DNA of 64,000 bases from Mucilaginibacter sp. (GTDB lineage: Bacteria > Bacteroidota > Bacteroidia > Sphingobacteriales > Sphingobacteriaceae): positions 1-64,000 of the forward strand of contig NZ_JAQBOC010000043.1 in NCBI RefSeq assembly GCF_028288225.1. Direction: 5' to 3'. The notes under the pieces are model-generated. The model had not been told where the DNA came from, did not search any database, and worked only from the letters and a program-made list of their open reading frames with translations. Below, piece by piece: positions 42,436 through 51,147 of this stretch (position 1 is its first letter; each line of letters starts with the position of its first letter). A program made the translations under genes and the position numbers.

Positions 42436-45240
42436 TTATTTTTTTGCAGGTGCTGCTCCGCCCATGCTGGTAAAATCCCATGCTACGGAAAACATAAAAT
42501 ATCTTTTTATAGTAGTGTAGGTATTTTGCTGGATAAAGTTCGCATTTACCGTTCTGTCAAATCCTTTATTTTGATCCAAAAGGTCATTCGCGGCCAATGT
42601 AAACTTCAAATTATCCTCCTTGAAAAATGTTTTACTTAACGAGGCATTCACCAGGGTGCGATGGAAGTCGCTGTCAAATGTTTGTGTTTTTGCGCGGTAT
42701 AGGTAGTCGGCATCTGAGGCAAGTTGAAACTTGCCCGGGAGATATACAGTGAATGAGCCACGTGCATTAAAGCCCCGCCCATTATTGTTAATATCCGGTT
42801 GCAGTGATGATCCGCTAAGGGTATAGCTAGGCCCAAAAAAAACGTTAAAATCAAATTTCTTTTGGATGTATTCATAAGCCTGTATGCCACCAGAGTAGGT
42901 GTTTGATTTTGTAAAGTTAAGCTCGGAGTTAGAAAAATTGTAAGAATTATTACCCGATATATTACCGCTTAGACCAATGTTGAGATCAGTATGGCCAATT
43001 TTTCTGCTTACGCTGGCATCCAAATAAAAGTTTGATGGTTGTTTGGTGCCCAGGTTAACATATTGGATGGTGCTTTTTCCGGAAGCTAAATCGGTTACCT
43101 GGTTACTAACTATGGGGTTTGAGGTAAACGAATAATTACCATACATAAAGAACGACATTCCCGTTAAAACTTTGTATGAATTAAAGTTTGCATTGATGTT
43201 GTTGGTAAATGAAGGCTTAAGATCCTGGTTCCCAACTACAATTAGCAGCGGATCGGTGTTTACTGCAACCGGCTGTATTTGATCAATGGTTGGCTGTGTT
43301 GGATTACCGCGATAGCCTATACTAAAATACTTGAACTGTGAAGGCCTGTACTGAACTCTTACTGACGGGTCCCAGTTTACAAAGTTCCTTTTAAACTCCT
43401 TGTTTGTAATTTCATTAACCTGGTTAAAATTAATGGCGGTTACTTTGGTGCCTAAGTTTACAGTGATCTTCTTTTTTTGGTAGTTATAAAACGCCCCTAC
43501 CTGGTTTGATAATTGGTTAAGCTTAAAATTGTTGCTCAATGAAGTATCCAGAACGTTATAAATTTTGGGCACCGAAGCGTTAAAAGATTCTCTGTCTGAT
43601 ACACCATTATCAATACCCAACCCGTAATTGAAAATTATTGATGATGCTTTTGTAAGCGGCTCGGTATAGGTAAAGTTCGTGTTTAATAAGTTGCTTCTTG
43701 TTTTGTTGGTTTTGTACTGATCAATGTGCTGTATACTATCTACGTTTCCCTGCGCATTATAAAAATGTGCATCTGATAGTAAAAACCCTTTTGAGTCAGC
43801 TTGATTATATGATTCACTAACCAATGCCGAAAGCGTACGCCCCTTCTTTTTAAATTTTTTGGTGTAAAGTGCGCTTGCATTAAGCACTTGCGTGTTGCCA
43901 TTACTGGTGGTATTACGTGTATTATCGTTCAGTAATGACCCATCTTCCCTGGTGCTTTGGGAAAAGTTATTATTATTTGTCTTGCTATTTTTTAATGTAC
44001 CATCCACCATTATTTTTAAGTTGGATGATGTATCAAGCTTTACCTGGTAAGTGGCATCCAATTTTTGGCGAAAAATATAATTGTCATAGGTTTGATTAGC
44101 ATTAGTGTTTATTGTACTGTCTTTCAAATTGTTTTGCGATAAGGTGTTGCTTGTACCCTTAACCTCTAACGATCCGATCTTGTAATTCAGGTTAATAGAT
44201 TCTTTATCCTTATTGAATTTACTATCGTAGTGCAAACCACCGGTACGGGCAAGCGGGATCCCCTGGCCGTTATATTGTCCGTTCCACCCATTTTCAATAT
44301 CATCATTGCCGCTGCCGCCGGTAAACATTAAGCCACCATTATCGGCTACCTCCAAACTGCTTCCGCCGTACTTTTGACTATCCTGCCATCCTAAACCCGT
44401 TTTACCCGTATTTGAAACTATAGCATAGGCCGAGAATTTCTCCTTCGCCTTAAATTTATTAAATAACGCCTGACCCGAGTAATAACCATCGGTACCAACA
44501 CCACCGTCCAGCTTGCCGAAGTAGCCATTTTTCTTATCTGCTTTTAGCTGAATGTTCAGCGTTTTTGTTTTCTGGCCGTCATCAATACCGGTAAAAGTCG
44601 CCTGGTCGCTTTTTTTATCATAAAGCTGCACCTTATCAACCATATCGGCCCGCAGGTTTTTAGTTACAAGTGTGGGATCGTCACCAAAAAATTCCTCGCC
44701 ATCAACCAGTACCTTGGTAACGGTTTGGCCCTGGGCAGTAATTTTGCCATCCTTATCCACCTGGATGCCCGGAAATTGTTTTAACAAGTCCTCAACCTTG
44801 GCATTGGGCTGCACTTTAAATGCCTTAGCGTCAAACTCGGTAGTATCGCCCTTCATTTTCATGGCGGCGCGGCTGCTTTTAACAATAACATCAGCTAATA
44901 GCTTTGCTTTAAGGATCATACTTAACCGTCCGAAATCACGTGTGCTTTTGCCAGAATCTAAAGTAAAACGCTCAACATAATCGGCATAACCAGGGTAGGT
45001 AACCAGCAATATCAGCTTACCCTTTTTTAAGTCGGGGAGTGTAAAAGTGCCTGCAGTACCTGCCCTTGTAAAACTAACCAGGGTTGAATCCTTAGCATTT
45101 AACACGCTTATAGATGTGTTTACCAGCTTAGCGTTTGAAGCAGTATCAGCAACTGAGCCTTTAACCGAATATTGGTTTTGTGCGGATGCCGAAAGCGTTA
45201 ACAAAAAGCAGGAAACTAAAAGTAAAATTGTGAATTTCAT
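42436..45240 (-). CDS. Outer membrane beta-barrel protein with carboxypeptidase-regulatory-like domain
   Basis: 934 residues. Signal peptide to SASAQ; a CarboxypepD-reg-like domain (about 24-110, YSVKGSVADTASNAKLVNTS); a plug-like part with FPGIQVDKDGKITAQG, VTKVLVDGEEFFGDDPTLV; then a long barrel ending FMFSVAWDFTSMGG. It lacks a TonB box that I can see, and belongs to the OMP_b-brl_3 group rather than SusC. It forms an operon with the GLPGLI gene. Such pairs may handle metal or peptide cargo, but no substrate is established. Confidence 0.9.
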   Translation of the reverse strand: MKFTILLLVSCFLLTLSASAQNQYSVKGSVADTASNAKLVNTSISVLNAKDSTLVSFTRAGTAGTFTLPDLKKGKLILLVTYPGYADYVERFTLDSGKSTRDFGRLSMILKAKLLADVIVKSSRAAMKMKGDTTEFDAKAFKVQPNAKVEDLLKQFPGIQVDKDGKITAQGQTVTKVLVDGEEFFGDDPTLVTKNLRADMVDKVQLYDKKSDQATFTGIDDGQKTKTLNIQLKADKKNGYFGKLDGGVGTDGYYSGQALFNKFKAKEKFSAYAIVSNTGKTGLGWQDSQKYGGSSLEVADNGGLMFTGGSGNDDIENGWNGQYNGQGIPLARTGGLHYDSKFNKDKESINLNYKIGSLEVKGTSNTLSQNNLKDSTINTNANQTYDNYIFRQKLDATYQVKLDTSSNLKIMVDGTLKNSKTNNNNFSQSTREDGSLLNDNTRNTTSNGNTQVLNASALYTKKFKKKGRTLSALVSESYNQADSKGFLLSDAHFYNAQGNVDSIQHIDQYKTNKTRSNLLNTNFTYTEPLTKASSIIFNYGLGIDNGVSDRESFNASVPKIYNVLDTSLSNNFKLNQLSNQVGAFYNYQKKKITVNLGTKVTAINFNQVNEITNKEFKRNFVNWDPSVRVQYRPSQFKYFSIGYRGNPTQPTIDQIQPVAVNTDPLLIVVGNQDLKPSFTNNINANFNSYKVLTGMSFFMYGNYSFTSNPIVSNQVTDLASGKSTIQYVNLGTKQPSNFYLDASVSRKIGHTDLNIGLSGNISGNNSYNFSNSELNFTKSNTYSGGIQAYEYIQKKFDFNVFFGPSYTLSGSSLQPDINNNGRGFNARGSFTVYLPGKFQLASDADYLYRAKTQTFDSDFHRTLVNASLSKTFFKEDNLKFTLAANDLLDQNKGFDRTVNANFIQQNTYTTIKRYFMFSVAWDFTSMGGAAPAKK

Positions 45241-45368
45241 AAGTTAGGTTTATTGAAACTAAAATATAACTAAAATCTTAGTAATCAAAAACATTAACAT
45301 TAATTAACAATTCTTATTGTGCTGGCAATGCAATTTAATTGCAATTAGCTTAATTACAGGTATTTAAT

Positions 45369-46262
45369 TTATTGAACAAGCAACTTCCTGAATGCCAGGC
45401 TATCACCATTAAACACATTAAAATCAGTTACATGGTTAATTCCGCTTACTTTTGCCTTGTCGCTATGCTGCCAAAACTTCCAGTTAGTTGTTTTTGCTAT
45501 GTTTAATTTAGGTTGATAATAGTGTGCTATCCACAAATTATAATTGTCAAAATAGCCCTCCAAATTGTCCTGGTAAAACTTTAACCCCGAATAGATCATC
45601 GGTTTTATCTTGGTTTTAGCCTCTACATATTTTAAAAAGGCATTTAGCTCTTCGCGCATTTTGGCAGGCGCAACACCGTTTAATTCTTCCACGTCAACCG
45701 CCATTGGCAGATCGCCTTTGTCTGTTTTCACATTTTGTAAAAAAAATACAGCCTGCCATTTGCCGCTCACCTTCGGTCTGAAATAATGATACGCGCCGCA
45801 GGTAATGCCAGCTTTAGGCCCTTCGCGCCAGTTACGCTGAAAATACGGGTCAACAATAACCACACCTTCAGTAGCCTTTATAAAGGCAAAGCTGATGTGC
45901 ACCTCATCTTCACTCATGCTTTTTACCTTATGCCAGTCAATCCGGCCCTGGTACGATGAAACATCAATGCCATGAATGGAATATTTATCAGGAATGCGGA
46001 TATTAAAACTTTTATAAGTCCGGTAATGCGGGTCGCTGCCAATATCCCTAACCCAACGCCATGTTGAAGTAAAGCATTTTATAACATAGCCATAATAGAA
46101 CGGGGAAAGCAGGACTAATAAAAAACCAGCCAAAGCTATTTTCCACTTTATAAAATAACTGCCGGACTTTTTCTTTTTTACCGGTGCCCGTTTTTTTGAA
46201 GGTAGAGGTTTGCGTACAGGTGTTTTTTTAGACGAAATAGTTTTTTTAACCGGAGTGCTCAC
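45369..46262 (-). CDS. GH25 lysozyme, membrane-anchored
   Basis: 297 residues. A lysine/proline-rich cytoplasmic start (KKTISSKKTPVRKPL) and one transmembrane helix (about 40-62) are followed by the GH25 barrel: IHGIDVSSYQGRIDWHKV, FIKATEG, and AVDVEELNG with the catalytic Asp-x-Glu. It hydrolyses the MurNAc-GlcNAc linkage of peptidoglycan and probably acts in periplasmic cell wall turnover. It stands alone. Confidence 0.92.
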   Translation of the reverse strand: MSTPVKKTISSKKTPVRKPLPSKKRAPVKKKKSGSYFIKWKIALAGFLLVLLSPFYYGYVIKCFTSTWRWVRDIGSDPHYRTYKSFNIRIPDKYSIHGIDVSSYQGRIDWHKVKSMSEDEVHISFAFIKATEGVVIVDPYFQRNWREGPKAGITCGAYHYFRPKVSGKWQAVFFLQNVKTDKGDLPMAVDVEELNGVAPAKMREELNAFLKYVEAKTKIKPMIYSGLKFYQDNLEGYFDNYNLWIAHYYQPKLNIAKTTNWKFWQHSDKAKVSGINHVTDFNVFNGDSLAFRKLLVQ

Positions 46263-46344
46263 AATTGCAAAAGTACAAAAAGGGAAGGTGGATTTTAAAA
46301 GAACCTTTTGTAATTGTTGGGCTGATATTTAATTATCAATAAAA

Positions 46345-46438
46345 TCTCTGCCTCCCTTTGCGTTCTTCCTTGTGAACCCCGTAGTTATTTTTACCTAGGT
46401 CGCTGAGAGGGCACAAAGGCCACAAAGAGAAGAGAACC
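46345..46438. repeat. Inverted arrays of degenerate 9-nt words
   Basis: The right arm has GCACAAAGG and CCACAAAGA; the left arm, read on the minus strand, has CACAAGGAA and GAACGCAAA. The words are degenerate but the inverted layout is the same as that at 38.5 and 49.1 kb. It lies in the gap between GH25 and the transporter gene. Confidence 0.5.
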
Positions 46439-46459
46439 TGTTAAATTATACAATACTTA

Positions 46460-47431
46460 CTATCCCAAATGCACAACCGCATACAACGCCGTTGCCGAGA
46501 TAGCTATCCATAATACAACGCCCTGCAACAAAGGCTTAAAACCTACTGATGCTAATACCCCGCGGGACAAGCCTGCACCTATCAGGAACAATGTAAGCGT
46601 TAAACCGGCTTTGGCAATAGTGATTAAATAAGGACCAACAATTGATACAGCCGGGATATAAGTATTGGCTATCATTGCTAAAATAAACAAGCCGATAAAA
46701 TAAGGTATGCTTACTTTTTTCGATTGATTTTTAAACAGGAAGGTAGCCATAAAGGTAACCGGAATGATCCATAGGGCCCTGGCCAGTTTTACGGTTGTGG
46801 CAACTTCTAAAGCGTGAGCACCATATTTGCTTGCCGCACCCACAACCGAGCTGGTATCATGAATGGCGATAGCACACCATAAACCAAACTGCGTTTGTGA
46901 AAGTTTAAGGTAATGCCCTATTGCAGGAAAAATAAACAATGCTATTGAATTAAGCACAAAAACACAGCCTAAAGCAACCGAGATCTGTTTTTCTTCGGCT
47001 TTTATAACCGGCGAAATTGCCGCAATAGCGCTGCCGCCGCAAATAGCCGTACCCGATGAAATAAGGAACGAGGTTTTCTTTTCAATATTCAACCATCTGC
47101 CCATAAAATAACCGAATATCAAAGTGGCGGTTATAGACGCTATGGTAAATAAAACACCTTCTTTACCTGCCAGCAGGGCGCTACGCACATTCATTCCAAA
47201 TCCCAGCCCAACTACCGATACCTGTAACAGCAAATGAGTGGCTTTATGGTTTAAGTGCAAATAAGGGTGCCCGATTATTTGTGCAATAGCTAAACCTAAT
47301 AATAAGGCAATTGCGGGACTGGCAAAGTGTGTAAGACAAAAGGCGACGCAGATGATAAATATGATCTTTTTTGCATTGTCATTAATATTAATTAACGATG
47401 TGTTGTTGGATAATTGATGTGGGGCTTGCAT
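46460..47431 (-). CDS. YeiH family putative sulfate exporter
   Basis: 323 residues, about ten hydrophobic segments. The family features include GLGLGFGMNVRSAL-like (VVGLGFGMNVRSALLAG), LISSGTAICGGSAIAAISPVI and AIAIHDTSSVVGAAS. Members are inner membrane proteins annotated as sulfate or sulfonate exporters; the transported ion is not proven for most. No sulfur genes are adjacent. Confidence 0.9.
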   Translation of the reverse strand: MQAPHQLSNNTSLININDNAKKIIFIICVAFCLTHFASPAIALLLGLAIAQIIGHPYLHLNHKATHLLLQVSVVGLGFGMNVRSALLAGKEGVLFTIASITATLIFGYFMGRWLNIEKKTSFLISSGTAICGGSAIAAISPVIKAEEKQISVALGCVFVLNSIALFIFPAIGHYLKLSQTQFGLWCAIAIHDTSSVVGAASKYGAHALEVATTVKLARALWIIPVTFMATFLFKNQSKKVSIPYFIGLFILAMIANTYIPAVSIVGPYLITIAKAGLTLTLFLIGAGLSRGVLASVGFKPLLQGVVLWIAISATALYAVVHLG

Positions 47432-47665
47432 AACTATATATTATTTAATGATGCAAATTTCTATGCTTTTTAATGCATATTTATATCACAAATCTGAATG
47501 CCCGATAACCTAAAGTTATTATAACATAGTGCTTCTTATTTAATTTAGGATTAGGTTGGCGGAGAATATTAAAGGAGTATTTATAAAGATGTGAGTTTCT
47601 GCGCTTAACCAAAAAAAGAATATTATATTTATAATATTATATAAAGCATTATAATTTATAAAGGA

Positions 47666-48049
47666 ATGAAAAAACTTCTGTTAATATGCTGCTTGTTTAT
47701 TGGAATAACAACTGCAAGCCGTGCACAAGCCACTAAGGTGGCTACTGACCCGGTAGAAAAAGCTAAAGGTTTGGAAAAACAGTTAAACCTTTCTGATAAG
47801 CAAACTGAAAAAGTTAGCGCTATTTATAAGGAGTCTGTAGAAAAATTTGATAAAATAAAGGTTAAGGAGCATGGCAACACTAATAAAATGTTGGCCGATG
47901 TTGCCCCCTTACGTGTTGCCACCATTAAAAAAATCAAAGGCGTGTTAACCCCTGTTCAGGCTGTTAAATATGATAAGTTAGTAAAAGAGTCGAAAAACTC
48001 AAGCATAAACGGGGGGTGGAGCGATGGTTGGAGCTCAACAGCAAACTAA
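47666..48049 (+). CDS. Exported helical protein, Spy/CpxP-like
   Basis: 127 residues with a signal peptide ending SRAQ. The mature part has helical LNLSDKQTEKVSAIYKESV and VLTPVQAVKYDKLV, the LTxxQ-type motifs of Spy/CpxP or DUF4890-like proteins. These small periplasmic proteins bind misfolded proteins or metals. It is a single gene followed by a strong terminator. The C terminus, GGWSDGWSS, is unusual. Confidence 0.8.
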   Translation: MKKLLLICCLFIGITTASRAQATKVATDPVEKAKGLEKQLNLSDKQTEKVSAIYKESVEKFDKIKVKEHGNTNKMLADVAPLRVATIKKIKGVLTPVQAVKYDKLVKESKNSSINGGWSDGWSSTAN

Positions 48050-48065
48050 CAGACAAAAAGCATAA

Positions 48066-48099
48066 AACACAAAAGCGGCTAATTAGCCGCTTTTGTGTT
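48066..48099. terminator. Bidirectional terminator
   Basis: AACACAAAAGCGGCT, loop AATT, then AGCCGCTTTTGTGTT: a near-perfect 15-bp stem with flanking A and T tracts between two convergent genes. Confidence 0.85.
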
Positions 48100-48119
48100 T
48101 ATATGAACTCTTAAATATA

Positions 48120-48989
48120 TTATTCCAGCACCCCGAATTTACCGGATTGAAATTCCCGGAAAGCTACCTGTAACTCTTGCTGAGTATTCATTACAAATGG
48201 ACCATATTGTGCTATAGGTTCATCAATGGGCTCACCGCTTAACAGCAACACAACGCTGTCTTCACCAGCTGTAATACTAATTTCTTCACCTTCGTTTTTA
48301 AACAGCACAAAATCATGCGCACCTGCCTCTTCGCCATTAACAGTTACTTTTCCTTCAATAACCAACAATATGGAGTTATGGGTTACCGGGATATCAGTAC
48401 TCAGTTTGCCACCTTTATTTAAACGGATATCAAACAGATTAACCGGGGTATAAGTTGTTGCAGGGCCTTTATTTTCGTTAAAATTACCGGCTATTATGTT
48501 TACCACTCCGCCATTATCGGGCAAAGTTACTTTACCCATCTGATCAGCAGTTAAAGGCTGATATTTAGGTGCGGTTAATTTGTCCTTTGCCGGCAGGTTT
48601 ACCCAAAGCTGTACCATCTCAAACGGACCGCCTTTTTTTGAAAAGCTTTCTTCGTGGTATTCTTTGTGCAGGATGCCCGCACCGGCTGTCATCCATTGCA
48701 CATCGCCAGGATTTATTACACCACTGTTGCCGGTACTGTCATGATGGGCAACGCTTCCTTTGTAGGCAATAGTAACAGTTTCGAACCCTTTATGCGGATG
48801 TACATCAACCCCGCGGATATGGTCTGACGGGCCAAAATCATATTCAGCATTAAAATCAAGTAATAAAAAAGGGCTCACCCGTTTTTGAGTAAGTTCGGCA
48901 TTAGGAAAGTAATTAAATACCCTGAAACCGTCGCCAACCATACCGGGGCGGGCAGGGCGGCTATATATTTTTTCAATTAGTTTTTTCAT
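48120..48989 (-). CDS. Pirin family protein 2
   Basis: 289 residues. The pirin start RPARPGMVGDGFRVFNYFP is followed by metal ligands in VDVHPHKGFETVTI and AGILHKEYHEE, and the C-terminal pirin domain at about 185-285. It is longer than and only distantly similar to the pirin at 37710, yet both genes have the same 18-nt motif upstream. Role is unassigned; many relatives are quercetinases or act in oxidative stress. Confidence 0.92.
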   Translation of the reverse strand: MKKLIEKIYSRPARPGMVGDGFRVFNYFPNAELTQKRVSPFLLLDFNAEYDFGPSDHIRGVDVHPHKGFETVTIAYKGSVAHHDSTGNSGVINPGDVQWMTAGAGILHKEYHEESFSKKGGPFEMVQLWVNLPAKDKLTAPKYQPLTADQMGKVTLPDNGGVVNIIAGNFNENKGPATTYTPVNLFDIRLNKGGKLSTDIPVTHNSILLVIEGKVTVNGEEAGAHDFVLFKNEGEEISITAGEDSVVLLLSGEPIDEPIAQYGPFVMNTQQELQVAFREFQSGKFGVLE

Positions 48990-49013
48990 TTCGTCTCCTT
49001 AACAATTTATACA

Positions 49014-49063
49014 CAAAGATACTTAAGCAATACCAGTAAAGGACTTGATGTAGGTTAAGAAAA
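49014..49063 (-). promoter_or_regulatory. Pirin 2 promoter with shared upstream motif
   Basis: Minus-strand -7 element TATCTTTG at 49021-49014, 24 nt from TGATGTAGGTTAAGAAAA (49046-49063 on the plus strand). Sequence and spacing match the pirin 1 promoter. Confidence 0.6.
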
Positions 49064-49064
49064 C

Positions 49065-49122
49065 CTTATAACGACTGTAATAACTGTAATGGGGTATAAC
49101 AAACGTTACACGCGTTACAGCA
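49065..49122. repeat. GTAACGACT word array, copy 1
   Basis: 9-nt words ATAACGACT, GTAATAACT, GTAATGGGG, then inverted words CGTTACACG and CGTTACAGC. The last 40 nt (49083-49122) recur at 49907-49946 with one mismatch. Confidence 0.7.
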
Positions 49123-49231
49123 AATACTCTTTTTTGTCTGAATTAGAACTTATTGGATTTGAAAATTTTTAAGTTGCTTTTTAACTGGAGTCTCTTTTAA
49201 AATCTCAAATAATTATTTAGCCAGGCTTTAT

Positions 49232-49762
49232 TCAGACAGGCTTTCGGGCTCCTCCATCTGTTTTAGTTTCTGATAATGTTGTCATAACATTTAGTGTTGA
49301 TGCATTTTCAGATTCTATGGCATTTTCAATTCGTTCAACCAGGGTAAGAAAAGCAACTTTTTCATCAAGCCCTCTGTATTGACCTTCCCCTGCTACAAAA
49401 TTGAAATATTCTTTCGCCAGCAACTGCTCTGTTGATCTGTAATTTTTCCATTGCTCCCTGTAGTGGTAAACACTTTCTAATGAAACTAAGATGACTACTA
49501 ATAGGCTAATAATTGAAGTTAAATATTTAACCCATGGTTCAGTTGAAATATTGATTAGAACCGGTACAATAGCTCCACCTATTACAGTGCTCGATCTCAT
49601 GATCATATATGTTTTTTTTGCATTTAATGCTTTACTATCATACCATCCCCTGAATTGCGTTATTCTTTCGTCGATATATTCCTCCGGAGTAATTGTAGAA
49701 AACCTTCTTTTTGGTAAATAATACCATGGGTTACCATTAGCTTGTTGATCTGAATCGCTCAT
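49232..49762 (-). CDS. DUF4231 (SLATT-like) two-helix membrane protein
   Basis: 176 residues. After YIDERITQFRGWYDSKALNA, the two transmembrane helices lie at about 55-70 (SSTVIGGAIVPVLINIS) and 77-94 (YLTSIISLLVVILVSLES). A conserved helical tail follows (REQWKNYRSTEQLLAKEYFN). The family belongs with SLATT-type proteins thought to act as membrane effectors in conflict systems. No nucleotidyltransferase or sensor partner is adjacent. The gene is bracketed by two almost identical 40-nt repeats, which suggests a movable single-gene cassette. Confidence 0.85.
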   Translation of the reverse strand: MSDSDQQANGNPWYYLPKRRFSTITPEEYIDERITQFRGWYDSKALNAKKTYMIMRSSTVIGGAIVPVLINISTEPWVKYLTSIISLLVVILVSLESVYHYREQWKNYRSTEQLLAKEYFNFVAGEGQYRGLDEKVAFLTLVERIENAIESENASTLNVMTTLSETKTDGGARKPV

Positions 49763-49893
49763 TGGAAAAGGGTTTAAATATTAGCTAAAATATGATAATT
49801 TATTAATAGAATTCAGCTGTTTTATTTATATCTAAACTCAATTGCTCTGTTTTTTTAATAAAGTAATGACTGATTTCAAATGTATAACCTTGC

Positions 49894-49946
49894 AACGCCT
49901 GTAACGACTGTAATGGGGTATAACAAACGTTACAGGCGTTACAGCA
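49894..49946. repeat. GTAACGACT word array, copy 2
   Basis: AACGCCTGTAACG (49894-49906) and CGTTACAGGCGTT (49928-49940) are perfect 13-nt inverted arms. The 40-nt segment 49907-49946 is 39/40 identical to copy 1 and in the same orientation, so the two bracket the DUF4231 gene as direct repeats. Confidence 0.75.
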
Positions 49947-50032
49947 CTTCATCAGTATTTGCGTTGAGATGCCAGGCTAATTTTTCTTTAACCTCTTCTG
50001 ATGAAAACAATCATCCACTGTTGAGCATAGCC

Positions 50033-50926
50033 TCATTTTATCGCCGGGGCACTATCGCTTCCTAGTTGGTTTAATTCTCCTCTCCTGCTCCAAAAGTAAA
50101 TTGCAGCAATAAGGCATATAACAGGCAGCACAGCGCCAAACTCATCAATAAAATATTTAGTGTGGCCGGTATCTTTTGTAAGCGGCGAAAAAAAGTTTTG
50201 GATAAACAGGTTGTGGCTTGCATGCAATATGGCTCCTGTCCATAGGCTGCCTGATTTTAGCCGGAACCACGTAAAAACAAAGCTGATGCTTACTACCATG
50301 ACCGTAAAGCAGGTAAGCCCATACCAGGCAGGCGTACCGCTGTTATAATCGGCAAAAATAAGGATCGGGAAATGCCAAAATGCCCATATAAAGCCTACTA
50401 TTAACGAGGTTTTGGTATAGCTGGCGTTTTTATACAATTCGGGCACTAAAAATCCGCGCCAGCCAATTTCTTCACCCAAACCGGTCGACAAGCTTGACAC
50501 CATGCCTATTATCCCCGTAAAAATAAAATAAAGCAATATGACCACCCCATTCGGCAAATGATCCCATCCGAATGATTTTGCTATTTGCATAACAGCTTCT
50601 GTGTTATAAAAACCACCCCAGCCGATTATCCATATTACTAAATAAGCCACCAGGCTGTATATCAAAGGCACCAAATAGGCCCATAACATGTACCGGGGCT
50701 TATTCCACCCTCCCCAGCCAAGGTCTGCAATTTTCCGTTTTAATATTTTACTGGTTATAAAAGCCGACAGCGCAGGCGCCCACATTAATCCCGTAACGTA
50801 CAGGCCATAGCCGCTGCCAAGCTTACCCGTATGGATCACCAAAAAATAATAAATGGAGCTTATACCAAATGTTATCAGTAAAAATAGGGCGATAGCCTTA
50901 CGGCTTTGGCTTGTGGGTTGTTCCAT
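50033..50926 (-). CDS. CPBP family intramembrane glutamic endopeptidase
   Basis: 297 residues with about eight hydrophobic segments. The CPBP motifs are present: GLGEEIGWRGFLVPEL (EExxxR), FIWAFWHFPI (FxxxH) and ILHASHNLF (HxxxN). The family contains CAAX-like proteases and bacteriocin-immunity proteins; the target here is unknown. It is not linked to a peptide gene cluster. Confidence 0.92.
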   Translation of the reverse strand: MEQPTSQSRKAIALFLLITFGISSIYYFLVIHTGKLGSGYGLYVTGLMWAPALSAFITSKILKRKIADLGWGGWNKPRYMLWAYLVPLIYSLVAYLVIWIIGWGGFYNTEAVMQIAKSFGWDHLPNGVVILLYFIFTGIIGMVSSLSTGLGEEIGWRGFLVPELYKNASYTKTSLIVGFIWAFWHFPILIFADYNSGTPAWYGLTCFTVMVVSISFVFTWFRLKSGSLWTGAILHASHNLFIQNFFSPLTKDTGHTKYFIDEFGAVLPVICLIAAIYFWSRRGELNQLGSDSAPAIK

Positions 50927-51147
50927 ACAGGTTAAAGGTTTTGATGATAATGAATATTACAATAAATGTAATTAAAATCAATCAACAAAAGCATAACCGG
51001 ATTTTATTTACTGCGCCCGCTACCTATACCATTTTATTCGCTCTGTATAGCTATGGGGTTGCCGCGCTATGCTCGTATTCTAGGTTTATCATATTTCCAA
51101 ATTTTATTAAAAAAAGGTTGTTCAGTAGTCTCTGTTATTAACCCTGG

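Noticed and set aside
46460..47431. YeiH-type gene as a specific sulfate exporter
   Set aside because: No sulfur metabolism genes adjoin it and the family's substrate is not proven; only the family name is kept.
49232..49762. DUF4231 gene as part of a nucleotide-signalling defence system
   Set aside because: No SMODS/CD-NTase, SLOG or other sensor gene adjoins it; a defence role remains only a suggestion.
50911..51141. 76-codon plus-strand ORF between CPBP and DUF4249 genes
   Set aside because: Starts antisense inside the CPBP gene, has no conserved pattern and atypical composition.
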